NCBI RefSeq assembly: GCF_001894885.1 | Contig: NZ_BCXB01000014.1 | Coordinates: 62,001-126,000 of the forward strand | DNA length: 64,000 bases | Source of the DNA: Rhodococcus marinonascens NBRC 14363 | GTDB lineage: Bacteria; Actinomycetota; Actinomycetes; Mycobacteriales; Mycobacteriaceae | Direction: 5' to 3' | Shown here: positions 17,321-25,456 of the stretch, piece by piece | Numbering within the stretch: the first letter of the stretch is position 1 | Layout of the letters: each line of letters opens with the position of its first letter | Notes under the pieces: model-generated | Told to the model about the DNA's origin: nothing | The model's input: only the letters and a program-made list of their open reading frames with translations | The model's database searches: none | Made by a program: the position numbers and the translations under genes

Positions 17321-18858
17321 CAGTTTCCTCCCTGCTCGGCGGTACCAAGTGTGACGTCAACGGTTTGAGAGTTGGATCCGTCCCCGTCGGTGTAGGTGAT
17401 GGACACGTTGTCTCCCGGTGAATGTGAACGAATGGCCGCGATGAGGGCGTCACCACTGTTGATGATTCGGTCGTCGACCTTGGTAATGATCGAGCCCACC
17501 GGGATTCCCGCTCCCTCCGCCGGACCGCCCGACGTGACATCGACGACGGTGGCGCCGTTGGCGGCGTCCCGCGACGGGACCTGAATCCCTATGACAGCCT
17601 GGGTTGCCGTGCCGGTCTTGACCAGCTCGTCCGCGATGCGCCGCGCCTGATCGACAGGGATGGCGAACCCGAGTCCGATGGACCCGCTCTGCTCATCAAC
17701 GGCACCACCGATGGTTGCGATGGCCGTGTTGACGCCGATCAGTTGACCGTCCATATTGACGAGGGGGCCGCCGGAGTTGCCGGGGTTGATCGCGGCATCC
17801 GTCTGAACGGCATCGATCACGGTGTTCTGGTTTCCGGACTCACCGTTGGTGGACACCGGGCGGTCGATTGCCGAGATGATGCCCTGCGTGACGGTTCCCG
17901 CCAGGCCGAGGGGGGAACCGACGGCGACGACCTGCTGCCCCACCTGGATGTTTGCGGACGTTCCCAACTCGATCGGAGTGAGATCGGTCTTCCCGTCGAC
18001 CTTGATGACCGCGAGATCTGAGACCGGGTCGGCGCCGACCAGTTTGGCGCCGGAGGTGCTGCCGTCCGGGAACGCGACCGTCAGGTCGCCGCCCTGAGTT
18101 GCTGCACCCGCGACGTGGTTGTTGGTGAGGATGAGGCCATCCGAGGACAGCACGATGCCGGAACCTTCACCACCGGATCCGCCTGCTGTCGCCACCTCGA
18201 TCTGGACGACACTCGGAACCACTTTGTTCGCCACTGCCTGCACCGAGCCTGCCGGAGCGTTCGCGGCGGGAGTCGCACTGTTGTCCCTGGGGGCGTCGAG
18301 AGAGTTGATCACCGAGGCACCGTTGCCTGCCCTGTCGGTGGCGATGGAGCCCACGACGCCGCCGACGCCGCCGCCCACCAGAGCGAGCGCCAGAGCGCCC
18401 AACATGATGGCGATGCGGACGGGCCGCTTGGTCGCGGTCGATCCAACAGCAGGTTGCCCAGGTTCCTGATAGCCAGATTCCTGATAGCCGGGGTAGCCGG
18501 CGTACGGGCCCTGAATAGCCTCCTGCCGTGGCTGCGCATGCTGAGGCCGGAAGTCCTGCGGACTGCCGGGCTGGGCGTTTGCGAACTGCTCTGTGGGCTG
18601 TTGCGGCCCGCCGTACGGGTTGCCCTGAAGGTAACCGGGAGATCCGTGGACCGGCTGACCGGTCGGGAGGCCCGTCGGGTTGTGCGGAGCGGCCGGGAAC
18701 TGTTCGGTCGGCTGGTGACCCGGAACGTGCTGAGGGTGGACCGGTTGGCCAGAGCGTGCGTCATGCCCGCCACCGGTGCTGTTGTGACTGCCACTGTTCT
18801 GATTGCCACTGTCGTGGTTCTGATTGCCACTGTCGTGACTGTGCCGATCGTCGGTCAT
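17320..18858 (-). CDS. pepD: HtrA-like serine protease PepD
   Basis: A 512-residue membrane-anchored HtrA protease. The N-terminal 150 residues are rich in Gln, Gly, Asn, Pro and His and presumably cytosolic. One helix (IAIMLGALALALVGGG) follows, then a trypsin-like domain with His in LTNNHVAG, Asp in SDLAVIKVD and Ser in NPGNSGGPL, and a C-terminal PDZ domain. It degrades or chaperones misfolded envelope proteins. The ATG at 18858 has ggagg 6 nt upstream; an upstream open extension is not coding-like. It is the protease member of the MprAB stress response, and an MprA-box-like pair lies about 80-95 nt before the start. Confidence 0.96.
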   Translation of the reverse strand: MTDDRHSHDSGNQNHDSGNQNSGSHNSTGGGHDARSGQPVHPQHVPGHQPTEQFPAAPHNPTGLPTGQPVHGSPGYLQGNPYGGPQQPTEQFANAQPGSPQDFRPQHAQPRQEAIQGPYAGYPGYQESGYQEPGQPAVGSTATKRPVRIAIMLGALALALVGGGVGGVVGSIATDRAGNGASVINSLDAPRDNSATPAANAPAGSVQAVANKVVPSVVQIEVATAGGSGGEGSGIVLSSDGLILTNNHVAGAATQGGDLTVAFPDGSTSGAKLVGADPVSDLAVIKVDGKTDLTPIELGTSANIQVGQQVVAVGSPLGLAGTVTQGIISAIDRPVSTNGESGNQNTVIDAVQTDAAINPGNSGGPLVNMDGQLIGVNTAIATIGGAVDEQSGSIGLGFAIPVDQARRIADELVKTGTATQAVIGIQVPSRDAANGATVVDVTSGGPAEGAGIPVGSIITKVDDRIINSGDALIAAIRSHSPGDNVSITYTDGDGSNSQTVDVTLGTAEQGGN

Positions 18859-18935
18859 CGCATTCACCTCCATTTGCTTGCGACTGGCCCCCCGGGGGCA
18901 GTCGCACCGTCTCTGCATATGAGGATGCACGATGG

Positions 18936-18954
18936 GACTGAGAGCCACCTGAGA
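18936..18954 (-). promoter_or_regulatory. candidate MprA box upstream of pepD
   Basis: On the minus strand, octamers TCTCAGGT and TCTCAGTC lie in direct orientation 3 bp apart. MprA is reported to bind two loosely conserved 8-bp direct repeats with a short spacer. The octamer TCTCAGTC recurs exactly upstream of mprA. Confidence 0.6.
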
Positions 18955-19032
18955 CGGGCCTATTCGTTTGCCCAGACCCCGAAATCAGAGGCTCTAGAAC
19001 CCCTGTCCCCTGTTCCGAGCTTCTTACTCAGG

Positions 19033-20511
19033 CTATTCCACATCGCATTCACCCGGAAGTACGATACTGATCAGAGCACCACCCCGCTCGGAGACGTCCA
19101 CGGTGATCGTGCCGCCGTGCTTGATCACGACCTGCCGGACGATCGCCAGTCCCAGACCCGAACCGGGCATCGAGCGCGAAGCGGTGGAACGGTAGAAGCG
19201 GTCGAAAATCAACTCCCGGTCCTCCTCTGGAATGCCCGGACCAGCGTCGTCGACCGTCAACGCCAGAAGTCCTTCGCCTACCGGTTTCATCGTCACCCAC
19301 ACCTCCGAACCGGCGGGGCTCCATTTCGCTGCGTTGTCGAACACGTTGAGCACCGCTCGCGACAACCCTGCATGGTCGCCATAGACGAACCAGGGAACGG
19401 TGACGGCGGTGAAGTCGATCTCGTTGCGCCGGCGGCGCGCCCGCTCGAGGCACCGGTCCACGACCTCGCTGAGATCGACTCTCTCGAACACCGTTTCCGG
19501 TGCTTCGTCTCGAGCAAGATCCACAAGGTTGCCTACCAACTGGGAGAGTTCCTCGATCTGGGCTATCACGTCAGTATGCAGTTCCGCCATGTCTTCGTCT
19601 GGAATATGGCGCGCCCCAGGACGACTCGACGCAATCAGCAACTCCATGTTGGTACGCAGCGACGTGAGCGGTGTCCGCAGTTCATGACCCGCGTCGGCGA
19701 CCAGCCTGCTCTGCCGTTCCCGCGATTCCGCCAACGCTCGCAGCATGGTGTTGAAACTCTCGGTGAGCCGCGCGAGTTCGTCGTTGCCCGTCACCGGTAT
19801 AGGTGTCAGGTCGTCGGTTCGGGCCACTCGTTCCGTGGCGGCTGTGAGCCAGCCGACCGGACGCAGGCCGGTGCGGCCCACGGTCGTTCCAGCGACAGCC
19901 GCAAGGACGACGCCGCACCCGCCGACGACCAACAGCACCCAGGCCAACTGCTCGAGCACAGCATCTGTGGGTGCCAATCGCTGCGCAATGACAAGGGTGC
20001 TGCCGTCCAGGGTGCGCTCGGCCAGTACTCGTTGCTTTTTGACCGTCCGCATCGACATATGCTGCTCGCCGCGAGCCACCGTCAGTTCGGCTTCGCCGAT
20101 CGGGACACTGGTCCCCGGCGGAGTGTATGTGTCGAGGTCCGGGAAGATCAGCGCCACACTGATGTCGGTCGTGTAGAGCGTCGCGCCGGCAATGTAGCGG
20201 GGATCGAATGTCACGAGGTTGCTGTCGATCAGCGCCGCCGCGCGGGTACGGAGTTGGTTGTCGACATCGGCGTACAACGCCCGCGAGACCATGGCGTACG
20301 CGGCAATCGCCATCACGGCCACCGCGATAGCCACCACGGACGCGGCGAGAAGCGTGACCCGCCACCGCAACGACACCGACCGCGTCAGCGGCATCGGCGG
20401 TCGCGTCTCCGGTGTCAGTGGAATCGGCCCCGTGGCGTGGCGGGACGGTTGATGCGAGTCGGGCTTCTCCGACCTCGACTTGTCGACGGTCCGATGGAAT
20501 GGAACCTCCAT
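19033..20511 (-). CDS. mprB: sensor histidine kinase MprB
   Basis: A 492-residue kinase with a cytosolic lead of about 45 residues, a first helix (VTLLAASVVAIAVAVMAIAAY), an extracytoplasmic domain of about 100 residues, a second helix (LAWVLLVVGGCGVVLAAVAG) and a HAMP linker. The H-box is DAGHELRTPLTSL, the N-box VFDNAAKWSP and the G-box GSGLGLAIV. It senses envelope stress and phosphorylates MprA. The start, GTG 20514 or ATG 20511, overlaps the mprA stop, so translation is coupled. A 174-nt gap separates it from pepD, which probably has its own promoter. Confidence 0.95.
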   Translation of the reverse strand: MEVPFHRTVDKSRSEKPDSHQPSRHATGPIPLTPETRPPMPLTRSVSLRWRVTLLAASVVAIAVAVMAIAAYAMVSRALYADVDNQLRTRAAALIDSNLVTFDPRYIAGATLYTTDISVALIFPDLDTYTPPGTSVPIGEAELTVARGEQHMSMRTVKKQRVLAERTLDGSTLVIAQRLAPTDAVLEQLAWVLLVVGGCGVVLAAVAGTTVGRTGLRPVGWLTAATERVARTDDLTPIPVTGNDELARLTESFNTMLRALAESRERQSRLVADAGHELRTPLTSLRTNMELLIASSRPGARHIPDEDMAELHTDVIAQIEELSQLVGNLVDLARDEAPETVFERVDLSEVVDRCLERARRRRNEIDFTAVTVPWFVYGDHAGLSRAVLNVFDNAAKWSPAGSEVWVTMKPVGEGLLALTVDDAGPGIPEEDRELIFDRFYRSTASRSMPGSGLGLAIVRQVVIKHGGTITVDVSERGGALISIVLPGECDVE

Positions 20512-21197
20512 CACGGAGGAGTCTCCCGCAGCACATAGCCCACTCCTCGAACGGTGTGCAACAGGCGTAACTCGCCATCTGCCTCAGTCTTGCGACGGAG
20601 GTATCCGATGTAGACCTCCAGCGCGTTGCCGGACGTCGGGAAGTCGTAACCCCACACCTCTTCGAGGATGCGGCCGCGGGTAAGCACCCGGCGCGGGTTA
20701 GCCATCAGCATCTCGAGTAGCGAGAACTCGGTGCGGGTGAGACTGATCGACCGGTCACCGCGCGTCACCTCGCGAGTGACCGGATCGAGGGCGAGGTCCT
20801 CGAACGTCATCTTCTCCGTGCCGATACCCGGCTCGGGTATGGCTCGACGCAACAATGCGCGAAGTCGGGCGAGCAACTCCTCCAGGGCGAACGGCTTCGG
20901 AAGATAGTCGTCGGCTCCGGCGTCCAGGCCCGACACCCGCTCCGACACGGAGTCGCGTGCCGTGAGGACGAGAATCGGCAGATCGTCGCCGATGCTCCGC
21001 AGACGCCGGCAGACCTCGAGACCGTCCAGTCGCGGCATCATCACGTCGAGCACCAGCGCGTCGGGACGCGTGGCGGCCAATTTCTCCAGAGCATCGATGC
21101 CGTCGACGGCCAACTCCACGGAGTATCCGTTGAAGCTGAGTGACCGCCGCAAAGACTCCCTCACAGCGCGATCGTCGTCGACCACCAGTATGCGCAT
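20511..21197 (-). CDS. mprA: response regulator MprA
   Basis: A 228-residue OmpR/PhoB-type regulator. The receiver domain begins MRILVVDDD, the phospho-acceptor Asp is in [14 protein letters not shown], and the conserved Lys is in [11 protein letters not shown]. The C-terminal winged helix includes [16 protein letters not shown] and the recognition part [14 protein letters not shown]. It controls pepD, its own operon and stress sigma factors in mycobacteria. I chose ATG 21197, where the receiver domain starts; the frame is open to 21803 but that extension covers the antisense of rpsR. An MprA-like octamer lies about 20 nt upstream, consistent with autoregulation. Confidence 0.96.
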   Translation of the reverse strand: MRILVVDDDRAVRESLRRSLSFNGYSVELAVDGIDALEKLAATRPDALVLDVMMPRLDGLEVCRRLRSIGDDLPILVLTARDSVSERVSGLDAGADDYLPKPFALEELLARLRALLRRAIPEPGIGTEKMTFEDLALDPVTREVTRGDRSISLTRTEFSLLEMLMANPRRVLTRGRILEEVWGYDFPTSGNALEVYIGYLRRKTEADGELRLLHTVRGVGYVLRETPP

Positions 21198-21210
21198 ACT
21201 CGATAGTTTG

Positions 21211-21226
21211 GCCTGATCGACTGAGA
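21211..21226 (-). promoter_or_regulatory. candidate MprA half-box pair upstream of mprA
   Basis: The minus strand reads TCTCAGTC followed closely by ATCAGGC. The first octamer is identical to one in the pepD upstream pair, and the second is a weaker match. It suggests autoregulation of mprAB. Confidence 0.45.
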
Positions 21227-21455
21227 TATGTCTAAGAAGGGTGGATTCTGGCGCGGCGAGGGGGTCGGCCCGCGGGCTGCCCCGCAGCGTCTGCCCCGCC
21301 ACTCGAGTCCGGTACGATTGCGCAATCAAGACGCTGCGGATGGACGTCCGCGTGGCCACCGGAGGAACTTCGGGCTCTCTTGCGTGTGTGTTCGCGAGAT
21401 TGCGCACCACGGGGAGCTGCCAGGCGTCCACAAGTCGAGCTTGTAAAGGAAGAAG

Positions 21456-21710
21456 ATGGCAGTCAAGAGAGCACCGTCGAAGAAGCCGCGTCCTGTAGAA
21501 GGCCGCAAGCCTAAGAAGAACCCGTTGTTCGCGGCCAAGATCGAGCACGTCGATTACAAGGACATCAACCTCCTCCGCACGTTCATCTCGGATCGCGGCA
21601 AGATCCGCAGCCGCCGCGTGACGGGTCTGACCCCGCAGCAGCAGCGTCAGGTCGCAGTCGCGGTCAAGAACGCTCGGGAGATGGCTCTGCTGCCTTTCAC
21701 GAGCCGGTAA
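21456..21710 (+). CDS. rpsR: 30S ribosomal protein S18, cysteine-free paralogue
   Basis: An 84-residue S18 with the core [25 protein letters not shown] (residues 33-57) and C-terminal [19 protein letters not shown]. Zinc-binding S18 has a CxxC motif before DYKD and a further Cys after VTG; here the positions read [11 protein letters not shown] and LTPQQ, with no cysteine anywhere. It is therefore the zinc-independent C-minus form, usually induced by zinc starvation through Zur. No clear Zur palindrome was seen, and the usual partners (L28, L33, S14 paralogues) are absent. The ribosome-binding site ggaagaag lies just before the ATG. Confidence 0.94.
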
Positions 21711-21726
21711 CTCCCGTAGGCACCGA

Positions 21727-21760
21727 AAAGGCCGCGTAATCCTCGGATCACGCGGCCTTT
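21727..21760 (+). terminator. terminator after rpsR
   Basis: An 11-bp perfect stem (aaaggccgcgt / acgcggccttt) with a 12-nt loop and a T-run at its 3' arm, 16 nt after the S18 stop codon. Confidence 0.88.
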
Positions 21761-21834
21761 GTCGTGCCGATCCGTCGTGTCCGAGAATTGCGCGTGTCCC
21801 CAAACTTCATCACAGGACGGCGCTACCGTGGCTT

Positions 21835-22299
21835 ATGCGCGCAATTGTCCTGGTGGTGCTGGCCTGCCTCGCCATCGCCGGGTGCGGGTCCGGTTCGAAC
21901 ACTGACGAACCGACGACGCCCCCGGAGGTCACGTCCGCCGTCGATCCGAGCGAGAGCATTCCGCGATCGAGGATGCCCCGCCCCTCAGAGGTGCCGGGCC
22001 AGGAGTTCGGCACCGTGTTTGCGCCGCGTCCCGACATCGTGCGAGCGAATCCGACACCGTTCGAGTCGTGGTCACGCACGGACAGCGATAACATTGCGAT
22101 CCACTTCGTTACCGGAACCCCGGAGTGCTACGGCGCCTATGCGACCGCAACCGAGACCGACACCAGCGTCACAATCTCACTGCGCACTGGCGCTCTCCCG
22201 GAGTCGGCCGACAAGATGTGCATCCTCGTCGCGGTCTTCGCCACCATGGAAATCGAGTTGCAGACACCCCTCGGCAATCGGCAGGTGATCGACGGATGA
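21835..22299 (+). CDS. secreted lipoprotein of unknown function
   Basis: A 154-residue precursor with a lipoprotein signal: hydrophobic MRAIVLVVLACLAIAGC with lipobox AIAGC, so Cys17 should be acylated. A Ser/Pro/Thr-rich linker follows. The folded part has two more Cys (in TPECYGAY and DKMCILVAV) that could form a disulfide. No domain was recognised. Candidate -10 TACCGT (21824-21829) sits 5 nt before the ATG with no ribosome-binding site, suggesting a leaderless mRNA. It converges on the PucR regulator gene. Confidence 0.85.
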   Translation: MRAIVLVVLACLAIAGCGSGSNTDEPTTPPEVTSAVDPSESIPRSRMPRPSEVPGQEFGTVFAPRPDIVRANPTPFESWSRTDSDNIAIHFVTGTPECYGAYATATETDTSVTISLRTGALPESADKMCILVAVFATMEIELQTPLGNRQVIDG

Positions 22300-22309
22300 C
22301 TGGACATCG

Positions 22310-23836
22310 TCATGATTGCCAAGCGATGATCGCGAGCAGCAACTCCGCCCGCACCCGCGCCACCTCGAGCCTGCAGTCGATCAACGATTCGATCCTCGCC
22401 ATCCGACTACGCAGTGTGTGCCGGTGCACACTCATCGCCGCCGCCGCCGACTCCCAGTGCCCGTTGGCCTCGAGAAACGCCCGCAGCGACCGCAGCAATT
22501 CGGTTCCGTTGACGCGGTCGTAATCAGCGATCGGCGCAATCATCGTGTCCGCCAAAGAATCCAGAACCTCTCGAGTGGCACTGAACGCCAGCAGTGCACT
22601 GCCTGTGAGTGCCGAGAACTCCAACGGTTCCACCCCCAACTCGGTGGCCGACGCCGCGAGTCGCGACTGTTCGATGGCGGCCACTAGACCGGCCACCTCG
22701 CGCCTTCCGCTCAATCCGACGCGAACCGCCTTCCGTTCGGGCCTCAGCAACGTGCGCAGCATCTCCCGCGCAAAATTGATGTCATCGGTCCCCCGCAGCA
22801 CAATGGTGAGCCGGATGCCCTGCCTGCACGAGAAGAGTTGCCGCCCAGCCGTGTTCATCGAGGCTGAGACGGCCGACTCCACCCGCTCCGCGAGCGCCGC
22901 GGTCTCGGCGACTACCGTGAGACCACGTACCATCCCGTCAGCATCAGCCGCGTGCCGAATCTGCGCCCATGCCGGCGCGAGGTCGCGGTCCTCGGTGAGC
23001 AGCAGCCCGAGCGCGTGCGAGTTGAGCCGATTCTGTGCCGTCCTGAGCCGCTCCGGTTTCTCGAAATCCAACGCGAGCAACGAACTCGCGTGGCCGAGCA
23101 AGATCTGGTCGACGTGACTGAGCGCCCCTTGGCCGATTACGGCTAGGTAGCCGCGGGGTGTTGCCCCGACGCCGATCTGCTGAACCGTGATGGAAGCCCC
23201 CGAGCGTGCCAGCGCGACCCGGCTCGACGCCCCGCCAGTGCCGCCCCTCATCACCTTCTTCAGCTCTCCGAGCACGTCGTCTTCCAGTTGCGTCGGGTGA
23301 GACTCGAGTACCTGGCCGGAGAGGTCGAGGAGCAGCACGGTTGCCGACGTCGCGAGAGCCAGCTCGCGCACCGTGGCTGCGGTCCCGCCCTGGATGACGG
23401 CGCGCGTCATCCGCGGTTGCGCCCGCGACGCCCGCAGGACCGACTCGTACTCTTGTTCCGCGAGTCGGTTCATCACCCGTTTCACCACGGCCGCGAACGG
23501 TGTCGGCAGTGGCACTTCGAGCAGGGGCAACCCGATCTCGTCGGCGACGACCACAAGGTCGTCAGGAAGCTCAGGGTGCGAGAGACCGGTGCCAAACCCC
23601 AGGGCAGCCACGCCGGCCTCACTCAGCCCTCGCATATAGTGCGCGCGGTCGGCGGCCGTCGACGGAAGCCGGATTCCGGTCGTGAGCAGCAGCTCCCCAC
23701 CCGAAAGCCACCGGGCGGGGTCGACCAGTTCGGTGGTGTGGGCGAATGTGATCTCGTTGCCGAGACCCGCAGCGCCACCCTTCAACTCGAGAGCCAAGTC
23801 CTGCTGCGCCAGAATCCAGCGAACGGGAACGGTCAT
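22310..23836 (-). CDS. PucR-family transcriptional regulator
   Basis: A 508-residue regulator. The N-terminal PucR domain (residues 1-130) has the typical TTELVDPARWLSGGELLLTTG region; a GAF/GGDEF-like centre follows; the C-terminal PucR helix-turn-helix is RAFLEANGHWESAAAAMSVH with TLRSRMARIESLI. I chose ATG 23836 with aggag 6 nt upstream. Members regulate purine, polyamine, GABA or amino-acid breakdown, so the gabT-gabD genes 1.6 kb away, transcribed the other way, are the likely target. The insertion of unrelated sequence between them is noted separately. Confidence 0.9.
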   Translation of the reverse strand: MTVPVRWILAQQDLALELKGGAAGLGNEITFAHTTELVDPARWLSGGELLLTTGIRLPSTAADRAHYMRGLSEAGVAALGFGTGLSHPELPDDLVVVADEIGLPLLEVPLPTPFAAVVKRVMNRLAEQEYESVLRASRAQPRMTRAVIQGGTAATVRELALATSATVLLLDLSGQVLESHPTQLEDDVLGELKKVMRGGTGGASSRVALARSGASITVQQIGVGATPRGYLAVIGQGALSHVDQILLGHASSLLALDFEKPERLRTAQNRLNSHALGLLLTEDRDLAPAWAQIRHAADADGMVRGLTVVAETAALAERVESAVSASMNTAGRQLFSCRQGIRLTIVLRGTDDINFAREMLRTLLRPERKAVRVGLSGRREVAGLVAAIEQSRLAASATELGVEPLEFSALTGSALLAFSATREVLDSLADTMIAPIADYDRVNGTELLRSLRAFLEANGHWESAAAAMSVHRHTLRSRMARIESLIDCRLEVARVRAELLLAIIAWQS

Positions 23837-23907
23837 GTCAGCTCCTGCGCGATCGACTCCTGCGCAGCTACCGTCGGAAGTCGTTTCACGGGGATCGGTC
23901 GCGGTAG

Positions 23908-23929
23908 GGACAACGCAGGACAAGTTGTC
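23908..23929. promoter_or_regulatory. possible PucR operator
   Basis: gggacaacg is followed by the perfect inverted repeat gacaagttgtc (23919-23929), about 75-90 nt ahead of the pucR start. A similar ggacaa occurs again near 25296 ahead of gabT. The link to PucR is inference. Confidence 0.3.
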
Positions 23930-23936
23930 TAGCTGG

Positions 23937-24737
23937 ACCCCGACGACTACTCCATCATGTCAGACGTCACTCCCGAATAGATGGCGCTGGTCAGGTTTCA
24001 GCCTCGCACCACCTCGAAAAGGGCAGGCCCCTCACCGACGCCCCGAAGGGATCGGATCCGGCATCTGCTGGATGAACGGATCCGGCGTGAACGGACCGCA
24101 CACCGCCTCGGCGTCGGCGCGCTTCTCCTCGGTGATCGCCGGACTGGGCCGGCTCGAGACGAACAACCACCGCGGGGACTCCGGTGTGGATCCGTCCGCC
24201 GCAGGCTCGGTGGTCCACCGCACCCATCTGCTCGTCGATGCCGACGCCCGCCGTCTCCCACTCGGCGGCCTGCACGCGCAGTGGCTCCGGGCTCCACCGC
24301 CGCGCCTGCGTCTTGGTCGCCGACGCCATCAGAACCGCTCCCCAACTCTCGACAAGCCATCCGCCGTGCCCTGATCGGAAAGCTCGTATTCTGCGGCGTT
24401 CGCTACAGCGGACTCGGACACCTGCCGCAGCTTTCTGCCACCGCCCGCGTTGCCGCCGTAGCAGCACGCGCGCCGTCGCCGCAGGCTGCAGCGAACTAGG
24501 AACCGGTCAACCCCGTCGTCACACCCTCGACAGCGTCACCGCACTCGACTTCGGACAACGCGTCACCCCCCGCCGCGACCCGGCTCCACATACAACTCGC
24601 CGCCCCCCTCGAGCCCAAACACCTTCACAACCCCTCCACCGGCGAACCGTCCGTTTCCGCCGGTACCCTACCAAGACGAACCTACATTGCCGTCCGTCCA
24701 CTTACCGATGTCCGTACGTCTACAGCAAGGGGAACGA
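23937..24737. other. 800-bp stretch with no intact gene, possible decayed WXG100-like gene
   Basis: No open frame here looks like a complete protein. On the minus strand, 24329-24225 reads RWSPEPLRVQAAEWETAGVGID, which recalls the start of WXG100/ESX-type small helical proteins. A frame shift near 24223 would continue it as a different open frame ending at 24032. The match is from memory and weak. The rest (24400-24690) is C-rich with no visible signal. Confidence 0.3.
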
Positions 24738-25202
24738 GTGTCGCATCCATCGCCGCCCGCACCATCGGGTATCGATCCGTTGACCGGCGCACTGGATCGG
24801 CTCAATCAGGTGCTCACGACCGCACGCGGCAGCGCAGAAAGTGCGACCGGCAGCCTCGTCGTCGAGACCAGCGGAAATGGGACCATCGAGATCGCGCACA
24901 TCGACGACCAACTCGCCTCCGGCCACGATCGGGAACTGGCAGCGGCCCTCAACGGACTGATCCGCGCCAGCCGAGAGCAAGCTCTCTCCAGCACTCGAAA
25001 CGCGTTGGACGACTTCAGATCCGACCCCCGGATCGCCGAAGCCGCTTCGGCTATCGAAGATGCCATCGCGAAACCGCCATCCACCGATCCGACTCCCAGG
25101 CTGCGGCCTGCGAATACCGAATACCGAATACTACGACCACGAAGCCGCTCAGGACTTCCATACTGGCAACGCCACCGTCGCACACTTTTGCGGCCCGCAT
25201 GA
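24738..25202 (+). CDS. YbaB/EbfC-like protein with altered C-terminus
   Basis: A 154-residue protein; residues 10-115 resemble the YbaB/EbfC nucleoid-associated fold: DRLNQVLTTARGSAESATGS, a strand region VVETSGNGTIEIAHID, then a long helix REQALSSTRNALDDFRSD. Rhodococcal and mycobacterial YbaB-like genes often sit beside ESX-type genes. I chose GTG 24738 with aagggg about 8 nt upstream. The last 35 residues are basic and unlike the rest, beginning at a triple heptamer (25111-25131) that may have shifted the frame. It lies in the stretch separating pucR from gabT and may be a remnant of an accessory island. Confidence 0.6.
   Translation: MSHPSPPAPSGIDPLTGALDRLNQVLTTARGSAESATGSLVVETSGNGTIEIAHIDDQLASGHDRELAAALNGLIRASREQALSSTRNALDDFRSDPRIAEAASAIEDAIAKPPSTDPTPRLRPANTEYRILRPRSRSGLPYWQRHRRTLLRPA
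25111..25131 (+). repeat. triple heptamer cgaatac inside the YbaB-like gene
   Basis: Three perfect tandem copies of cgaatac. Loss of one copy would change the C-terminus from NTEYRILRPRS to NTEYYDHEAAQDF. Confidence 0.9.
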
Positions 25203-25456
25203 CCCGGCCCGCGTAAGCCCTTGCCGCCACTGGCAGGTGAGCCGTCAACAGCTATCGACACGTACGTTGAGGGGCACTTTCCACGATCAGGCTGGACAAT
25301 TCGGTGTGGCAATGCGGAAGTTTTTGGCCATTTTGGCAGCTATCCCCGCCTCCGGAAGCAGCGCACACTCATCGGCATCACGCACGTCATCGGCGCTGAC
25401 GACCGACGTCGTCCCACCCGATCTCACCCCGCCACGACCCGGAGGACCGCACCACG

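Noticed and set aside
18115-20538. An open frame of about 800 codons antisense to pepD and mprB
   Set aside because: It mirrors two well-supported genes, has no recognisable domain, and long antisense frames are expected in high-GC coding DNA.
21198-21803. An N-terminal extension of MprA to about 430 residues
   Set aside because: The extension is antisense to rpsR and its terminator; the receiver domain starts exactly at ATG 21197.
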